Shown here: one piece after another, positions 33,371 through 42,148 of the stretch | How the letters are laid out: every line of letters starts with the position of its first letter | How positions within the stretch are numbered: position 1 is the stretch's first letter | The notes under the pieces: generated by a model | What the model was told of the DNA's origin: nothing | Databases searched by the model: none | Seen by the model: only the letters and a program-made list of their open reading frames with translations | Made by a program: the position numbers and the translations under genes | DNA from: Streptomyces macrolidinus | GTDB lineage: Bacteria; Actinomycetota; Actinomycetes; Streptomycetales; Streptomycetaceae | Direction of reading: 5' to 3' | DNA: 64,000 nucleotides | Assembly (NCBI RefSeq): GCF_023887685.1 | Contig: NZ_JAMWMR010000009.1 | Location: 62,001 to 126,000, forward strand

Positions 33371-34891
33371 TCACCGCACCGGCTCCAAGAACCCCTGTTC
33401 GATCAGCAGCCGGATCTGGGCGGGCGTCCGATCGCGCAGCAGCACCGGGTCCTCGCCGACGAGTTGGGCGATGGCGTCGAGGATGCGACCGGCGCTCAGC
33501 GTGCCGTCGCACACGCCCGCGAAGCCCGCGCCGACCGTGTCCACCTTGGTGGCGCGGCGCATGCCGCGGTGCTGGCGCAGCACCACGTGCTCGGGGTCCT
33601 CGGCGCCGGGCAGCCCGACCTGTTCCTGGACGATCTCGGCGGCGAGCCTGAAGTGTCCGGCGAGCAGGGCCGCGTCGTCGTGCGCCCGCAGGTAGTCGAC
33701 GCGGTCGAAGTGCGCGCGCACGGTGTCCCCGAGGGGCTGTTCGACCGGGTGCGGCCACTCCTCGACCGTGATCGAGGGCTCGGCGGCATCGGTCCTGCGC
33801 AGGGCGATCCAGCCGAAGCCGACCGCCCGCACCTTGCGCGCCTCGAACTCGTCGAGCCACGCGTCGTAGCGCGCCTGGTACTCCGTCGTGTCACGGCGGT
33901 GGTCCCCGGCGTCCCGCAGCCACAACTCGGCGTACTGCATGACGTCCTGGACCTCGCGCTGCACGATCCAGGCGTCGCAGCCGCGCGGCACCCAGGAGCG
34001 CAGCCGGTCCTGCCAGTCCTCCCCTTCCACGTGCTGCCAGTTGGCGAGGAACTGCGCGAACCCGCCCCGGTTCAGCCGCTCCCCCGACTGCTGAACGAGC
34101 GCGCGGCACAGATCGTCCCCGCTCATGCCGCCGTCGCGGTAGGTGAGCCGGGCGCCGGGCGAGATCACGAAGGGCGGGTTGGACACGATCAGGTCGTACG
34201 TCTCGCCGTCCTGGACCGGTTCGAAGAGCGAGCCCTGGCGCAGATCCGCGGCCGGGGCGCCGGACAACGCCAGCGTGAGCGCGGTGATGTGCAGCGCACG
34301 CGGGTTGACGTCGGTCGCGGTCACGCGCGTGGCGTGCCGGGTGGCGTGCAGCGCCTGGATGCCGGAGCCGGTGCCGAGGTCGAGGGCGGAGCCGACGGGG
34401 GGCCGTACGGTGATCCCGGCGAGGGTGGTGGAGGCGCCGCCGACGCCCAGGACGACGTTCTCCTCCGGGCTGCCGATGCCGCCCGCCCCGCCGACCGCGC
34501 AGCCGAGGTCGGACACGATGAACCAGTCCTCGCCACCGGGCCCGCCGTAGGGTCGTACGTCCACGGTCGCGGCGACCTCGTCCGTACCGGTGCGCAGCAG
34601 CCAGCCGGCCGCCACACACTCGTCGACGGGCAGCACACCCGCCACGCGCGCGTGCGGCACGGGCTGCTGCAACAGGAACAGCCGTACGAGCGCCTCCACC
34701 GGAGTGTCTCCGCGCGTCGCCCGGAGCGCGGGGACGTTCTCGCTCCGGGCGAGCGCCGCGTACGCGGGTGCGCCGAGCAGTTCGAGCAGCCCGTCGGCGG
34801 TGAAGGAGGCCGCGAGCAGGGCGTCACGCAGCTCCGCAGTGACATCGGTGTGGTCGAGGGAAGGCAGGGTGGCCGGACTGGAGTTACTCAC
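33371..34891 (-). CDS. Class I SAM-dependent methyltransferase (HemK/RlmG-like)
   Basis: A 506-residue methyltransferase. An N-terminal part of about 150 residues (winged-helix-like, LRDALLAASFTADGLLELLG) precedes the Rossmann domain. The SAM loop is ALDLGTGSGIQALHATRHA near residue 175, followed by the acidic TATDVNPRAL. NPPFVI near residue 235 is the catalytic NPPY/F motif of enzymes that methylate amide or exocyclic amino nitrogens in rRNA, DNA or release factors. The C-terminal 180 residues are family specific. Target unknown. ATG 34891 starts MSNSSPATLPSLDH. Transcribed on its own after the lipoprotein gene. Confidence 0.88.
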   Translation of the reverse strand: MSNSSPATLPSLDHTDVTAELRDALLAASFTADGLLELLGAPAYAALARSENVPALRATRGDTPVEALVRLFLLQQPVPHARVAGVLPVDECVAAGWLLRTGTDEVAATVDVRPYGGPGGEDWFIVSDLGCAVGGAGGIGSPEENVVLGVGGASTTLAGITVRPPVGSALDLGTGSGIQALHATRHATRVTATDVNPRALHITALTLALSGAPAADLRQGSLFEPVQDGETYDLIVSNPPFVISPGARLTYRDGGMSGDDLCRALVQQSGERLNRGGFAQFLANWQHVEGEDWQDRLRSWVPRGCDAWIVQREVQDVMQYAELWLRDAGDHRRDTTEYQARYDAWLDEFEARKVRAVGFGWIALRRTDAAEPSITVEEWPHPVEQPLGDTVRAHFDRVDYLRAHDDAALLAGHFRLAAEIVQEQVGLPGAEDPEHVVLRQHRGMRRATKVDTVGAGFAGVCDGTLSAGRILDAIAQLVGEDPVLLRDRTPAQIRLLIEQGFLEPVR

Positions 34892-34960
34892 GCCCCCATT
34901 GTGGCGTGGGAAGTCCCGTCGCCGGTGTCCCCCGCTGCGGCAGCCCGTTCCTCATTGCTC

Positions 34961-35021
34961 CGCGCGTACGTGTATGCGTACGTACGCGCGTACGGAGATC
35001 GGAGATACGTACGCGCGTACG
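34961..35021. repeat. Alternating pyrimidine-purine tract with repeated palindrome
   Basis: 34961-34994 is an unbroken 34-base alternation of pyrimidine and purine, and 35006-35021 is another of 16 bases. Both contain the 14-bp palindrome CGTACGCGCGTACG (34981-34994 and 35008-35021, 27 bases apart). The tract lies between the lipoprotein and methyltransferase genes. Confidence 0.9.
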
Positions 35022-35041
35022 GAGGGCGCCGAACGCGCCGC

Positions 35042-35620
35042 TCAGCCGGCCGACGGCGAAGCGGACGCGGAGCCGGGCTTCTTGCAGCTCTCCACCTTCG
35101 ACATCGCCTTGCCGACGTCGCCCTCCACGAGCTGGTTCATCGCGTCGTCCCCGATCTTGCTCAGCTCTTTGCTCTGCTTCGCTATCCCGTTGAGCCCTAC
35201 GACGAACTTCGTCTGGTCCTTGGTGTCGAGCTCGTCCGCCTGCTTCTTCAGATCGGCGTACGCCGCGGCCTTGTCGTCGAGCTCCTTGACGGCCTTCTTC
35301 TGCTTGGCCGCGCCGCCGTCCACATCCGGCGCCCCCGCCTTCTCGAAGGCCGCCCCGACGCCCTTGTGACCGTCCGACAGGTCCTGGAAGGCCTGGGCAT
35401 AGGTCTTCTGGACCTCCTTCGGCGGCCTGGCCTCCGACTTGCCCTCCTCCAGCGCGGCGTTGGCCTCGGAGATCTTCTTCACCTGCGGCTTCGTCGCGTC
35501 ACAGACCTTCGTGGCCCAGGCCGTCAGCTTCTCGTCGTTCCCACCGCTGCTGGAGCATCCCGACAGCGCCAGTGCCAGTACCGCACCGCCGGACAGTACG
35601 GCCGCAAGCTTCTTGTTCAC
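35042..35620 (-). CDS. Small secreted lipoprotein
   Basis: A 192-residue exported lipoprotein. GTG 35620 starts a signal peptide VNKKLAAVLSGGAVLALALSGC, with lipobox ALSGC and Cys at 22. AAGGGA lies about 9 bases upstream. The mature domain is almost all helical and Lys/Ala/Asp/Glu-rich, with one Cys pair candidate (KVCDATKP and ESCKKP), and ends in a Ser/Ala tail. I do not recognise the fold. It is conserved, from memory, next to hppA in Streptomyces. Regulation by the hppA promoter is unlikely, since a strong terminator lies between them. Confidence 0.88.
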   Translation of the reverse strand: MNKKLAAVLSGGAVLALALSGCSSSGGNDEKLTAWATKVCDATKPQVKKISEANAALEEGKSEARPPKEVQKTYAQAFQDLSDGHKGVGAAFEKAGAPDVDGGAAKQKKAVKELDDKAAAYADLKKQADELDTKDQTKFVVGLNGIAKQSKELSKIGDDAMNQLVEGDVGKAMSKVESCKKPGSASASPSAG

Positions 35621-35773
35621 CGGATTGGTCCCTTCCAAGGCTCTCTCGGCCCCGGAAGATACACGTCGCCCGGCCGACGCCCGGGTGACGAATGCCGCGT
35701 ATGCCCGTCGTTGCGGCTGTTTGCACCAGGCGAGAGAAGGCTCACGAGAGTGGGCCGGACGGAGCGCACACGA

Positions 35774-35821
35774 ACCGGGCGGGCGCACGGCGTCGTGATG
35801 AACGCTGTGCGCCCGCCCGGT
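35774..35821 (-). terminator. Strong terminator after hppA
   Basis: A perfect 15-bp stem (ACCGGGCGGGCGCAC at 35774-35788 with 35807-35821) and an 18-base loop, 56 bases past the hppA stop. Confidence 0.85.
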
Positions 35822-35876
35822 CGGCGCAGGTACGGCCGCGTCGGGCCGGATGCGCAAGCGGGTGCCGGGGAACCGG

Positions 35877-38282
35877 CTAGGACACCACCGCCGGATCTGC
35901 TGACTTGGCGACCCTCTCGGCCTCGCCCTCCTCGTCACCGACCGCGATCCCGCGCCGCTTGGAGACGTACACGGCGAACATGATCACGAGCAGGGAGAGC
36001 ACGGCGATCAGGATCCGGACGCCGACGTTCCTGTCACTGCCGTACGAGAACTTGATGACCGCCGGCGCGATGAGCAGCGAGACCAGGTTCATCACCTTCA
36101 GCAGCGGGTTGATCGCCGGGCCCGCGGTGTCCTTGAAGGGGTCGCCGACCGTGTCGCCGATCACCGTCGCGGCGTGCGCGTCGCTGCCCTTGCCGCCGTG
36201 ATGACCGTCCTCGACGAGCTTCTTGGCGTTGTCCCAGGCGCCGCCGGAGTTGGCGAGGAAGACCGCCATCAACGTGCCCGCGCCGATCGCGCCCGCGAGG
36301 AACGCGCCGAGCGCCCCGACGCCGAACGTGAACCCGACGGCGATGGGCGCCATGACGGCGAGCAGACCGGGTGTGGCCAACTCCCTGAGGGCGTCCTTGG
36401 TGCAGATGTCGACGACCCTGCCGTACTCCGGCTGCTGCGTGTAGTCCATGATCCCGGGCTTCTCGCGGAACTGCCGCCGCACCTCGAAGACCACCGCGCC
36501 CGCCGACCGCGACACCGCGTTGATCGCCAGCCCCGAGAAGAGGAAGACGACCGCCGCGCCCACGATCAGGCCGACCAGGTTGTTGGGCTGCGAGATGTCC
36601 ATCATCAGGCTCAGCGGTCCGCCGTCCCCGACCCGCTCGCCCACGTTCTGCGCGGCCGTTGTGATCGCGTCACGGTACGAGCCGAACAGCGCCGAGGCCG
36701 CGAGCACGGCCGTGGCGATGGCGATGCCCTTGGTGATGGCCTTGGTGGTGTTGCCGACGGCGTCCAGGTCGGTGAGCACCTGCGCGCCCGAGCCCACGAC
36801 GTCGCCGGACATCTCGGCGATGCCCTGGGCGTTGTCGGAGACCGGACCGAAGGTGTCCATCGCGACGATCACGCCGACCGTGGTGAGCAGTCCCGTACCG
36901 GCCAGCGCCACCGCGAACAGCGCCAGCATGATCGATGTGCCGCCGAGCAGGAACGCCCCGTACACGCCGAGTCCGATCAACAGCGCGGTGTAGACGGCGG
37001 ATTCCAGACCGACGGAGACACCGGCGAGGACCACGGTGGCGGGCCCGGTCAGCGAGGTCTTCCCGATGTCCCGCACGGGACGGCGGTTGGTCTCGGTGAA
37101 ATAGCCGGTCAACTGCTGGATCACGGCGGCGAGCAGGATGCCGATGGCCACGGCGACCAGTGCGAGGATCCGCGGGTCACCGCTCTTGGCCCGGATCGCC
37201 ACGTCGGAGACGCCCGTGAGGTCGGCGTACGACGACGGCAGATAGCTGAAGACGGCCACGGCGACCAGCGCCAGCGAGATCAGCGCGGAGATGAAGAAGC
37301 CCCGGTTGATCGCGGACATGCCGCTGCGGTCGGCGCGGCGCGGTGCCACCGCGAAGATGCCGATCATCGCGGTGACGACGCCGATCGCGGGCACGATCAG
37401 CGGGAAGGCCAGCCCGGAGTCGCCGAACGCCGCCTTGCCGAGGATCAGCGCGGCGACGAGCGTGACGGCGTACGACTCGAAGAGGTCGGCCGCCATACCG
37501 GCGCAGTCGCCGACGTTGTCGCCGACGTTGTCGGCGATGGTCGCGGCATTGCGCGGGTCGTCCTCCGGAATGCCCTGCTCGACCTTGCCGACCAGGTCGG
37601 CGCCGACGTCGGCGGCCTTGGTGAAGATGCCGCCGCCGACACGCATGAACATGGCGATCAGCGCCGCACCGAGGCCGAAGCCCTCCAGGACCTTCGGCGC
37701 GTTCGCGGCGTACACGAGCACCACGCAGGAGGCGCCCAGCAGCCCGAGCCCCACCGTGAACATGCCGACGACGCCGCCCGTACGGAAAGCGATCTTCATG
37801 GCCTTGTGCGAAACGGCGGTGAGATCCTTCTCCGGTTCGCCCGCCGCCGGGGTCGCCTCGCGCGCCGCCGCGGCGACTCGCACATTGCTTCGTACGGCGA
37901 GCCACATACCGATATAACCGGTGGCCGCCGAGAACGCCGCACCGATCAGGAAGAACACCGAGCGTCCGGCACGCTGATTCCAGTCGTCCGCGGGCAGCAG
38001 CATGAGGAGAAAGAACACGATCACGGCGAATACGCCGAGCGTGCGCAACTGCCGTGCCAGATAGGCGTTGGCGCCTTCCTGGACCGCTGCCGCGATCTTC
38101 TTCATGCTGTCGGTGCCCTCGCCCGCCGCGAGTACTTGCCGCACCAGGATTCCGGCGACCACGAGGGCCGCCAGGGCCACCGCCCCGATGACCATCACGA
38201 TGTGACGGTTGCTGTCGGTCAGTACGGCGGCTGCGAGGGAAGTGGGGTAGTGAAACTGCTGAGGGGTGGAAAGCCCCGCCAT
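35877..38282 (-). CDS. hppA: Membrane-bound proton-pumping pyrophosphatase
   Basis: Couples hydrolysis of pyrophosphate to proton export across the cell membrane. The 801-residue protein has about 16 membrane helices. Substrate and metal motifs are intact: DVGADLVGKVEQGIPEDDPRN, DNVGDNVGDCAGMAADLFESY, and the C-terminal DTVGDPFKDTAGPAIN. In the motif GNTTKAITKG the Lys after GNTT marks the potassium-independent class; potassium-dependent enzymes have Ala there. ATG 38282 follows AGGAGG with ideal spacing. Together with the soluble Ppa at the left of the window it sets cellular pyrophosphate. Confidence 0.97.
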   Translation of the reverse strand: MAGLSTPQQFHYPTSLAAAVLTDSNRHIVMVIGAVALAALVVAGILVRQVLAAGEGTDSMKKIAAAVQEGANAYLARQLRTLGVFAVIVFFLLMLLPADDWNQRAGRSVFFLIGAAFSAATGYIGMWLAVRSNVRVAAAAREATPAAGEPEKDLTAVSHKAMKIAFRTGGVVGMFTVGLGLLGASCVVLVYAANAPKVLEGFGLGAALIAMFMRVGGGIFTKAADVGADLVGKVEQGIPEDDPRNAATIADNVGDNVGDCAGMAADLFESYAVTLVAALILGKAAFGDSGLAFPLIVPAIGVVTAMIGIFAVAPRRADRSGMSAINRGFFISALISLALVAVAVFSYLPSSYADLTGVSDVAIRAKSGDPRILALVAVAIGILLAAVIQQLTGYFTETNRRPVRDIGKTSLTGPATVVLAGVSVGLESAVYTALLIGLGVYGAFLLGGTSIMLALFAVALAGTGLLTTVGVIVAMDTFGPVSDNAQGIAEMSGDVVGSGAQVLTDLDAVGNTTKAITKGIAIATAVLAASALFGSYRDAITTAAQNVGERVGDGGPLSLMMDISQPNNLVGLIVGAAVVFLFSGLAINAVSRSAGAVVFEVRRQFREKPGIMDYTQQPEYGRVVDICTKDALRELATPGLLAVMAPIAVGFTFGVGALGAFLAGAIGAGTLMAVFLANSGGAWDNAKKLVEDGHHGGKGSDAHAATVIGDTVGDPFKDTAGPAINPLLKVMNLVSLLIAPAVIKFSYGSDRNVGVRILIAVLSLLVIMFAVYVSKRRGIAVGDEEGEAERVAKSADPAVVS

Positions 38283-38526
38283 TCGTCCTCCTTGACGCTT
38301 GGGCTGAGCTCAAGATGTGGACGGATTGTAGGTAGCGGAACCCGGTCAAAACAGGGCCAGGTAAACGGAAACGAGCCTTCACGCGCTCTTCAGCAAAAGA
38401 TCGTGCACAAGGCATTGAACCCGAAAGCGGTAACGCCTCAAAGACATTGACGAGATGGACGCTTGATCAAATTATCGCGCAAATGACGGTGAAGCAATTC
38501 ATGGATTGCGGTAGGACTGTACAAAA
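38283..38526. promoter_or_regulatory. AT-richer hppA upstream region
   Basis: About 240 bases with visibly more A/T than the rest of the window. On the minus strand TACAAT stands about 60 bases before the hppA start, with TTTTGACC upstream but at a short spacing, so the promoter is likely here without an exact assignment. No gene is seen. Confidence 0.45.
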
Positions 38527-38563
38527 AGAAGGGCCCTGTCCATGTTCTGGACGGGGCCCTTCT
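38527..38563 (-). terminator. Terminator of the bldG operon
   Basis: A 15-bp stem with one G-T pair (AGAAGGGCCC... / ...GGGCCCTTCT), a 7-base loop and TTTTTG after it on the minus strand. It ends transcription of the anti-sigma gene before hppA. Confidence 0.9.
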
Positions 38564-38566
38564 GTG

Positions 38567-38608
38567 GTGACTCGTATGGCGTGACTCGTATGGCGTGACT
38601 CGTTCGGG
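38567..38608. repeat. 14-bp tandem triplicate
   Basis: GTGACTCGTATGGC twice (38567-38594), then GTGACTCGTTCGGG (38595-38608), between the anti-sigma stop and its terminator. Confidence 0.85.
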
Positions 38609-38636
38609 GTGGTGAGCAGAGGGGGTGCGAGGAGGG

Positions 38637-39074
38637 TCAGGCGGGGAGCGTGCCGGGCGGCATGGCCGGCCAGCTCATCCTGATCAGTCCGCCGTCCTTG
38701 CCGACGGACACCTCGACATCGTCGACGAGGCCCTTGATGACCGCGAGGCCCATCTCGTCCTCCTCGGTCTCCGCATCCGGGTCGGCGGCACCGGGGCCAC
38801 CCGGTGCTCCACCGATCGGCGCATGCGGCGCCTCGTCGCCGACCTCGATGGAGAACTGCTTCTCCTCCTCGGTCAGCATCACCCGCACCGGCGCCGAGAT
38901 GCCGCTGCTCTGGTGCAGTCCGACGGCCCGAGAGCAGGCCTCGCCCACGGCAAGCCTGACCTCGTCGAGTACGGCCTCGTCCACCCCGGCCCTGCGCGCC
39001 ACCGCTGCCGCCACCAGTCGGGCGGTCCTGACGTGCTCGGGCAACGCGCTGAAGCGGAGCTCAACGGTGGCCAT
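38637..39074 (-). CDS. Anti-sigma-factor-type ATP-binding protein encoded next to bldG
   Basis: A 145-residue RsbW/SpoIIAB-like protein, the genetic partner of BldG. The HATPase fold is recognisable (LRFSALPEHVRTARLVAAAVARRAG; G2-like EMGLAVIKGLVDDVEVSV). The N-box reads LAVGEACSRAV, with Arg where active kinases have Asn, and the G1 region is VGDEAPHAP without the usual GxG. ATP binding or kinase activity is therefore doubtful, and it may act by binding only. An acidic loop (GGPGAADPDAETEEDE) is inserted before G2. It follows bldG by 102 bases and probably shares its transcript, ending at 38527-38563. Confidence 0.9.
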   Translation of the reverse strand: MATVELRFSALPEHVRTARLVAAAVARRAGVDEAVLDEVRLAVGEACSRAVGLHQSSGISAPVRVMLTEEEKQFSIEVGDEAPHAPIGGAPGGPGAADPDAETEEDEMGLAVIKGLVDDVEVSVGKDGGLIRMSWPAMPPGTLPA

Positions 39075-39176
39075 ACATCCCCCTCGGAACTTCGGGCGTG
39101 GGGTCCGGGAACCGGGCCGCACGAGCCCGGCACCCCTACTTGCTTCTGCCGTCCGGGCGCCTCGGCCCGGAACCGG

Positions 39177-39518
39177 TCAGTCGGTAGCCGCCACCGCGTC
39201 CTCGACCGAGGTGTGGATCGGGAACACCTTGGTGAGGCCGGTGATGCGGAAGATCTTGAGAATGCGCTCCTGGTTGCACACCAGCCGCAGGGAGCCCTCA
39301 TGGGCACGCACGCGCTTCAAGCCGCCTACCAGCACGCCGAGCCCGGTGGAGTCGAGGAAGTCCACGCCCTCCATGTCGACGACGAGGTGGAAATTCCCGT
39401 CGTTCACCAGCTCGACCAACTGCTCACGCAGCTTGGGCGCGGTATATACGTCGATTTCGCCACCGACCTCGACGACCGTACGATCGCCGACGGTACGGGT
39501 CGACAGGGACAGGTCCAC
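39177..39518 (-). CDS. bldG: Anti-sigma factor antagonist BldG
   Basis: STAS-domain protein required for aerial growth and antibiotic production in Streptomyces. The 113 residues match the family: [20 protein letters not shown], then [21 protein letters not shown] with the phosphorylatable Ser at position 57, and [17 protein letters not shown] 39518 has GGAGG 4 bases upstream. Unphosphorylated BldG sequesters anti-sigma factors, including its neighbour in the operon. Promoters should lie in the short gap before the divergent helicase gene (39519-39598 or slightly into its frame). Confidence 0.97.
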   Translation of the reverse strand: MDLSLSTRTVGDRTVVEVGGEIDVYTAPKLREQLVELVNDGNFHLVVDMEGVDFLDSTGLGVLVGGLKRVRAHEGSLRLVCNQERILKIFRITGLTKVFPIHTSVEDAVAATD

Positions 39519-39598
39519 GGATCCTCCAGCACCTTGCTATCGAGCGGTCGCCCCTCGGGACACCTCGGCAGAGCCCCCGGGACGGTTCGCCAGCCGCG

Positions 39599-42148
39599 AT
39601 GGCATTCAATCACTTACCGGCAGGCGTGCACGACGCCTTGGTCCCATTGTCCGTCACGCCAGTGACACACTCGGTGCCGATGGCCAAGAATCACCGATCC
39701 GATCGACCCACGGCGGACCCCGTGGCCCGCCTTGCCCCGGACACGGTCCTGAACCGGCTCGCCGCGGGGCCGAGCCGGGCTGCGCGCATCACCCATACGG
39801 AGCACCTGCCCTCACGCGAGGGCCGCCATGCCATCTGGCCGGACAGGATCCGCTCCGAGGTCATCGCCGCCGTCCGGGCCGCGGGTATCGAGCACCCCTG
39901 GGCCCACCAGGCGGTCGCCGCCGAGCACGCCCTGGACGGCGACTCGGTGGTCGTCGCCACGGGCACCGCCTCGGGCAAGTCGCTCGCCTATCTGGTACCG
40001 GTGCTGTCGCGCCTGCTGGAAGGTGCGGAGGCCCCGAACGGGCGCGGCGCGACCGCCCTGTACCTCGCCCCGACGAAGGCCCTGGCAGCAGATCAGTGCC
40101 GATCCGTGAAGGAACTTTCACAACCTCTGGGCACGGCGGTCCGCGCGGCCGTGTACGACGGTGACACGCCGCCCGAGGAACGCGAATGGGTACGCCAGTA
40201 CGCCACCTACGTCCTCACCAACCCCGACATGCTGCACCGCGGCATACTGCCCTCCCATCCACGCTGGTCCTCCTTCCTCCGCGCCCTGAAGTACGTCGTC
40301 ATCGACGAGTGCCACACCTACCGCGGCGTCTTCGGCTCCCATGTCGCCCAGGTCCTGCGCCGTCTGCGCCGCGTCTGCGCCCGCTACGGCTCCTCTCCCG
40401 TCTTCCTGCTCGCCTCCGCGACCGCCGCCGAGCCCTCGGTGGCCGCGGGCCGCCTCACCGGCCTCCCGGTCGTCGAGGTGGCCGACGACGCCTCCCCTCG
40501 TGGCGACCTGGTCTTCGCCCTCTGGGAGCCCCCGCTCACCGAACTGCATGGCGAGAAGGGCGCGCCCGTCCGCCGCACGGCCACTGCCGAGACCGCCGAT
40601 CTGCTGACCGACCTGACCGTGCAGGGCGTCCGCTCGGTCGCCTTCGTACGCTCCCGCCGCGGCGCCGAGCTGATCTCGGTGATCACCCAGGAACGTCTGG
40701 CCGAAATCGATCGCTCCCTGGCCCGGCGGGTGGCCGCGTACCGCGGCGGCTACCTCCCCGAGGAGCGCCGCGCTCTCGAACGCGCGCTCCACTCCGGTGA
40801 ACTCCTCGGCCTCGCCGCCACCACCGCACTCGAACTCGGCGTCGACGTCTCGGGCCTGGACGCCGTCCTCATCGCCGGCTACCCGGGGACCCGGTCCTCG
40901 CTGTGGCAGCAGGCGGGCCGCGCCGGCCGGGCCGGACAGGGCGCCCTGGCTGTCCTGGTCGCCCGCGACGACCCGCTGGACACCTTTCTCGTCCACCATC
41001 CCGAGGCCCTCTTCGCCCAGCCGGTCGAGTCCACCGTCCTCGACCCGGACAACCCCTACGTCCTCGCCCCGCACTTGTGCGCCGCTGCCGCCGAACTCCC
41101 GCTGACGGACGAGGATCTGGAGCTGTTCGGACCCGCCTGCGAGGAACTGCTGCCGCAGTTGGAAGCCGCGAAGCTGCTCCGCCGCCGGACGAAGGCCTGG
41201 CACTGGACCCGTCGTGAGCGGGCCGCCGACCTCGCCGACATCCGCGGCCAGGGCGGGCGCCCCGTGCAGGTCGTCGAGACGGGCACCGGGCGACTGCTCG
41301 GCACGGTCGACGCCGGCGCCGCGCACACGACGGTGCACGAAGGGGCGGTCCATCTGCACCAGGGCCGTACGTACCTGGTGCGTTCCCTCGACCTGGAGGA
41401 CTCGGTCGCCCTGGTCGAGCAGGCCGACCCGCCGTATTCGACGATCGCCCGCGACACGACGTCCATCTCCGTCCTGGAGACCGACATCGAGGTCCCCTGG
41501 GGCGAGGGCCGGCTGTGCTACGGATCCGTCGAGGTCACCAACCAGGTCGTCTCCTTCCTCCGTCGACGTGTGATCACCGGCGAGGTACTGGGCGAATCAA
41601 AACTGGACCTCCCTCCTCGTACGCTGCGCACCCGTGCCGTGTGGTGGACGGTCACCGAAGACCAACTGGACCATGCCCGGATCAACCCGGAGATCCTCGG
41701 CGGCGCCCTGCACGCCGCCGAACACGCCTCGATCGGCATGCTTCCGCTGTTCGCCACCTGCGACCGCTGGGACATCGGCGGCGTCTCCGTCCCGCTCCAC
41801 CCGGACACCCTGCTGCCCACGGTCTTCGTGTACGACGGCCACCCGGGCGGCGCGGGCTTCGCGGAACGCGCCTTCCACACGGCCCGTGCCTGGCTGACCG
41901 CCACCCGCCAGGCCATCGCCTCCTGCGAGTGCGAGGCGGGCTGCCCGTCCTGCATCCAGTCCCCCAAGTGCGGCAACGGCAATGACCCGCTGCACAAGAG
42001 GGGGGCGGTGCGCCTTCTCACGGTGCTGTTGCGCGGGGCGCCGGAGGAGAAGGAGAGCCGGGCGGCCGAGCCGCAGGAGGAGAGCCGGGCGGCGCCGGGG
42101 ACGCCGTCGTCGGCCCCACCGGATCCGCCGGGCCCGCTCTCGCCCTGA
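39599..42148 (+). CDS. MrfA/Hrq1-like DEAD/DEAH helicase with C-terminal zinc cluster
   Basis: Superfamily 2 helicase of 849 residues. Motif I is ATGTASGKSLAY (about residue 120), Ia YLAPTKALAADQ, motif II VIDECHTYRG (about 236), III LLASATAAEP, motifs V-VI TTALELGVDVSGLDAV and WQQAGRAGRAGQ. The C-terminus is a DUF1998-type domain with four Cys in CECEAGCPSCIQSPKCGNGND (about 778-795). This is the architecture of Bacillus MrfA, which repairs mitomycin crosslinks with MrfB; no MrfB-like exonuclease is adjacent. Start is ATG 39599, or ATG 39680 (MAKNHRSDRP) if the first 27 residues are promoter sequence. The last 131 bases overlap the convergent TadG-like gene. Confidence 0.92.
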   Translation: MAFNHLPAGVHDALVPLSVTPVTHSVPMAKNHRSDRPTADPVARLAPDTVLNRLAAGPSRAARITHTEHLPSREGRHAIWPDRIRSEVIAAVRAAGIEHPWAHQAVAAEHALDGDSVVVATGTASGKSLAYLVPVLSRLLEGAEAPNGRGATALYLAPTKALAADQCRSVKELSQPLGTAVRAAVYDGDTPPEEREWVRQYATYVLTNPDMLHRGILPSHPRWSSFLRALKYVVIDECHTYRGVFGSHVAQVLRRLRRVCARYGSSPVFLLASATAAEPSVAAGRLTGLPVVEVADDASPRGDLVFALWEPPLTELHGEKGAPVRRTATAETADLLTDLTVQGVRSVAFVRSRRGAELISVITQERLAEIDRSLARRVAAYRGGYLPEERRALERALHSGELLGLAATTALELGVDVSGLDAVLIAGYPGTRSSLWQQAGRAGRAGQGALAVLVARDDPLDTFLVHHPEALFAQPVESTVLDPDNPYVLAPHLCAAAAELPLTDEDLELFGPACEELLPQLEAAKLLRRRTKAWHWTRRERAADLADIRGQGGRPVQVVETGTGRLLGTVDAGAAHTTVHEGAVHLHQGRTYLVRSLDLEDSVALVEQADPPYSTIARDTTSISVLETDIEVPWGEGRLCYGSVEVTNQVVSFLRRRVITGEVLGESKLDLPPRTLRTRAVWWTVTEDQLDHARINPEILGGALHAAEHASIGMLPLFATCDRWDIGGVSVPLHPDTLLPTVFVYDGHPGGAGFAERAFHTARAWLTATRQAIASCECEAGCPSCIQSPKCGNGNDPLHKRGAVRLLTVLLRGAPEEKESRAAEPQEESRAAPGTPSSAPPDPPGPLSP

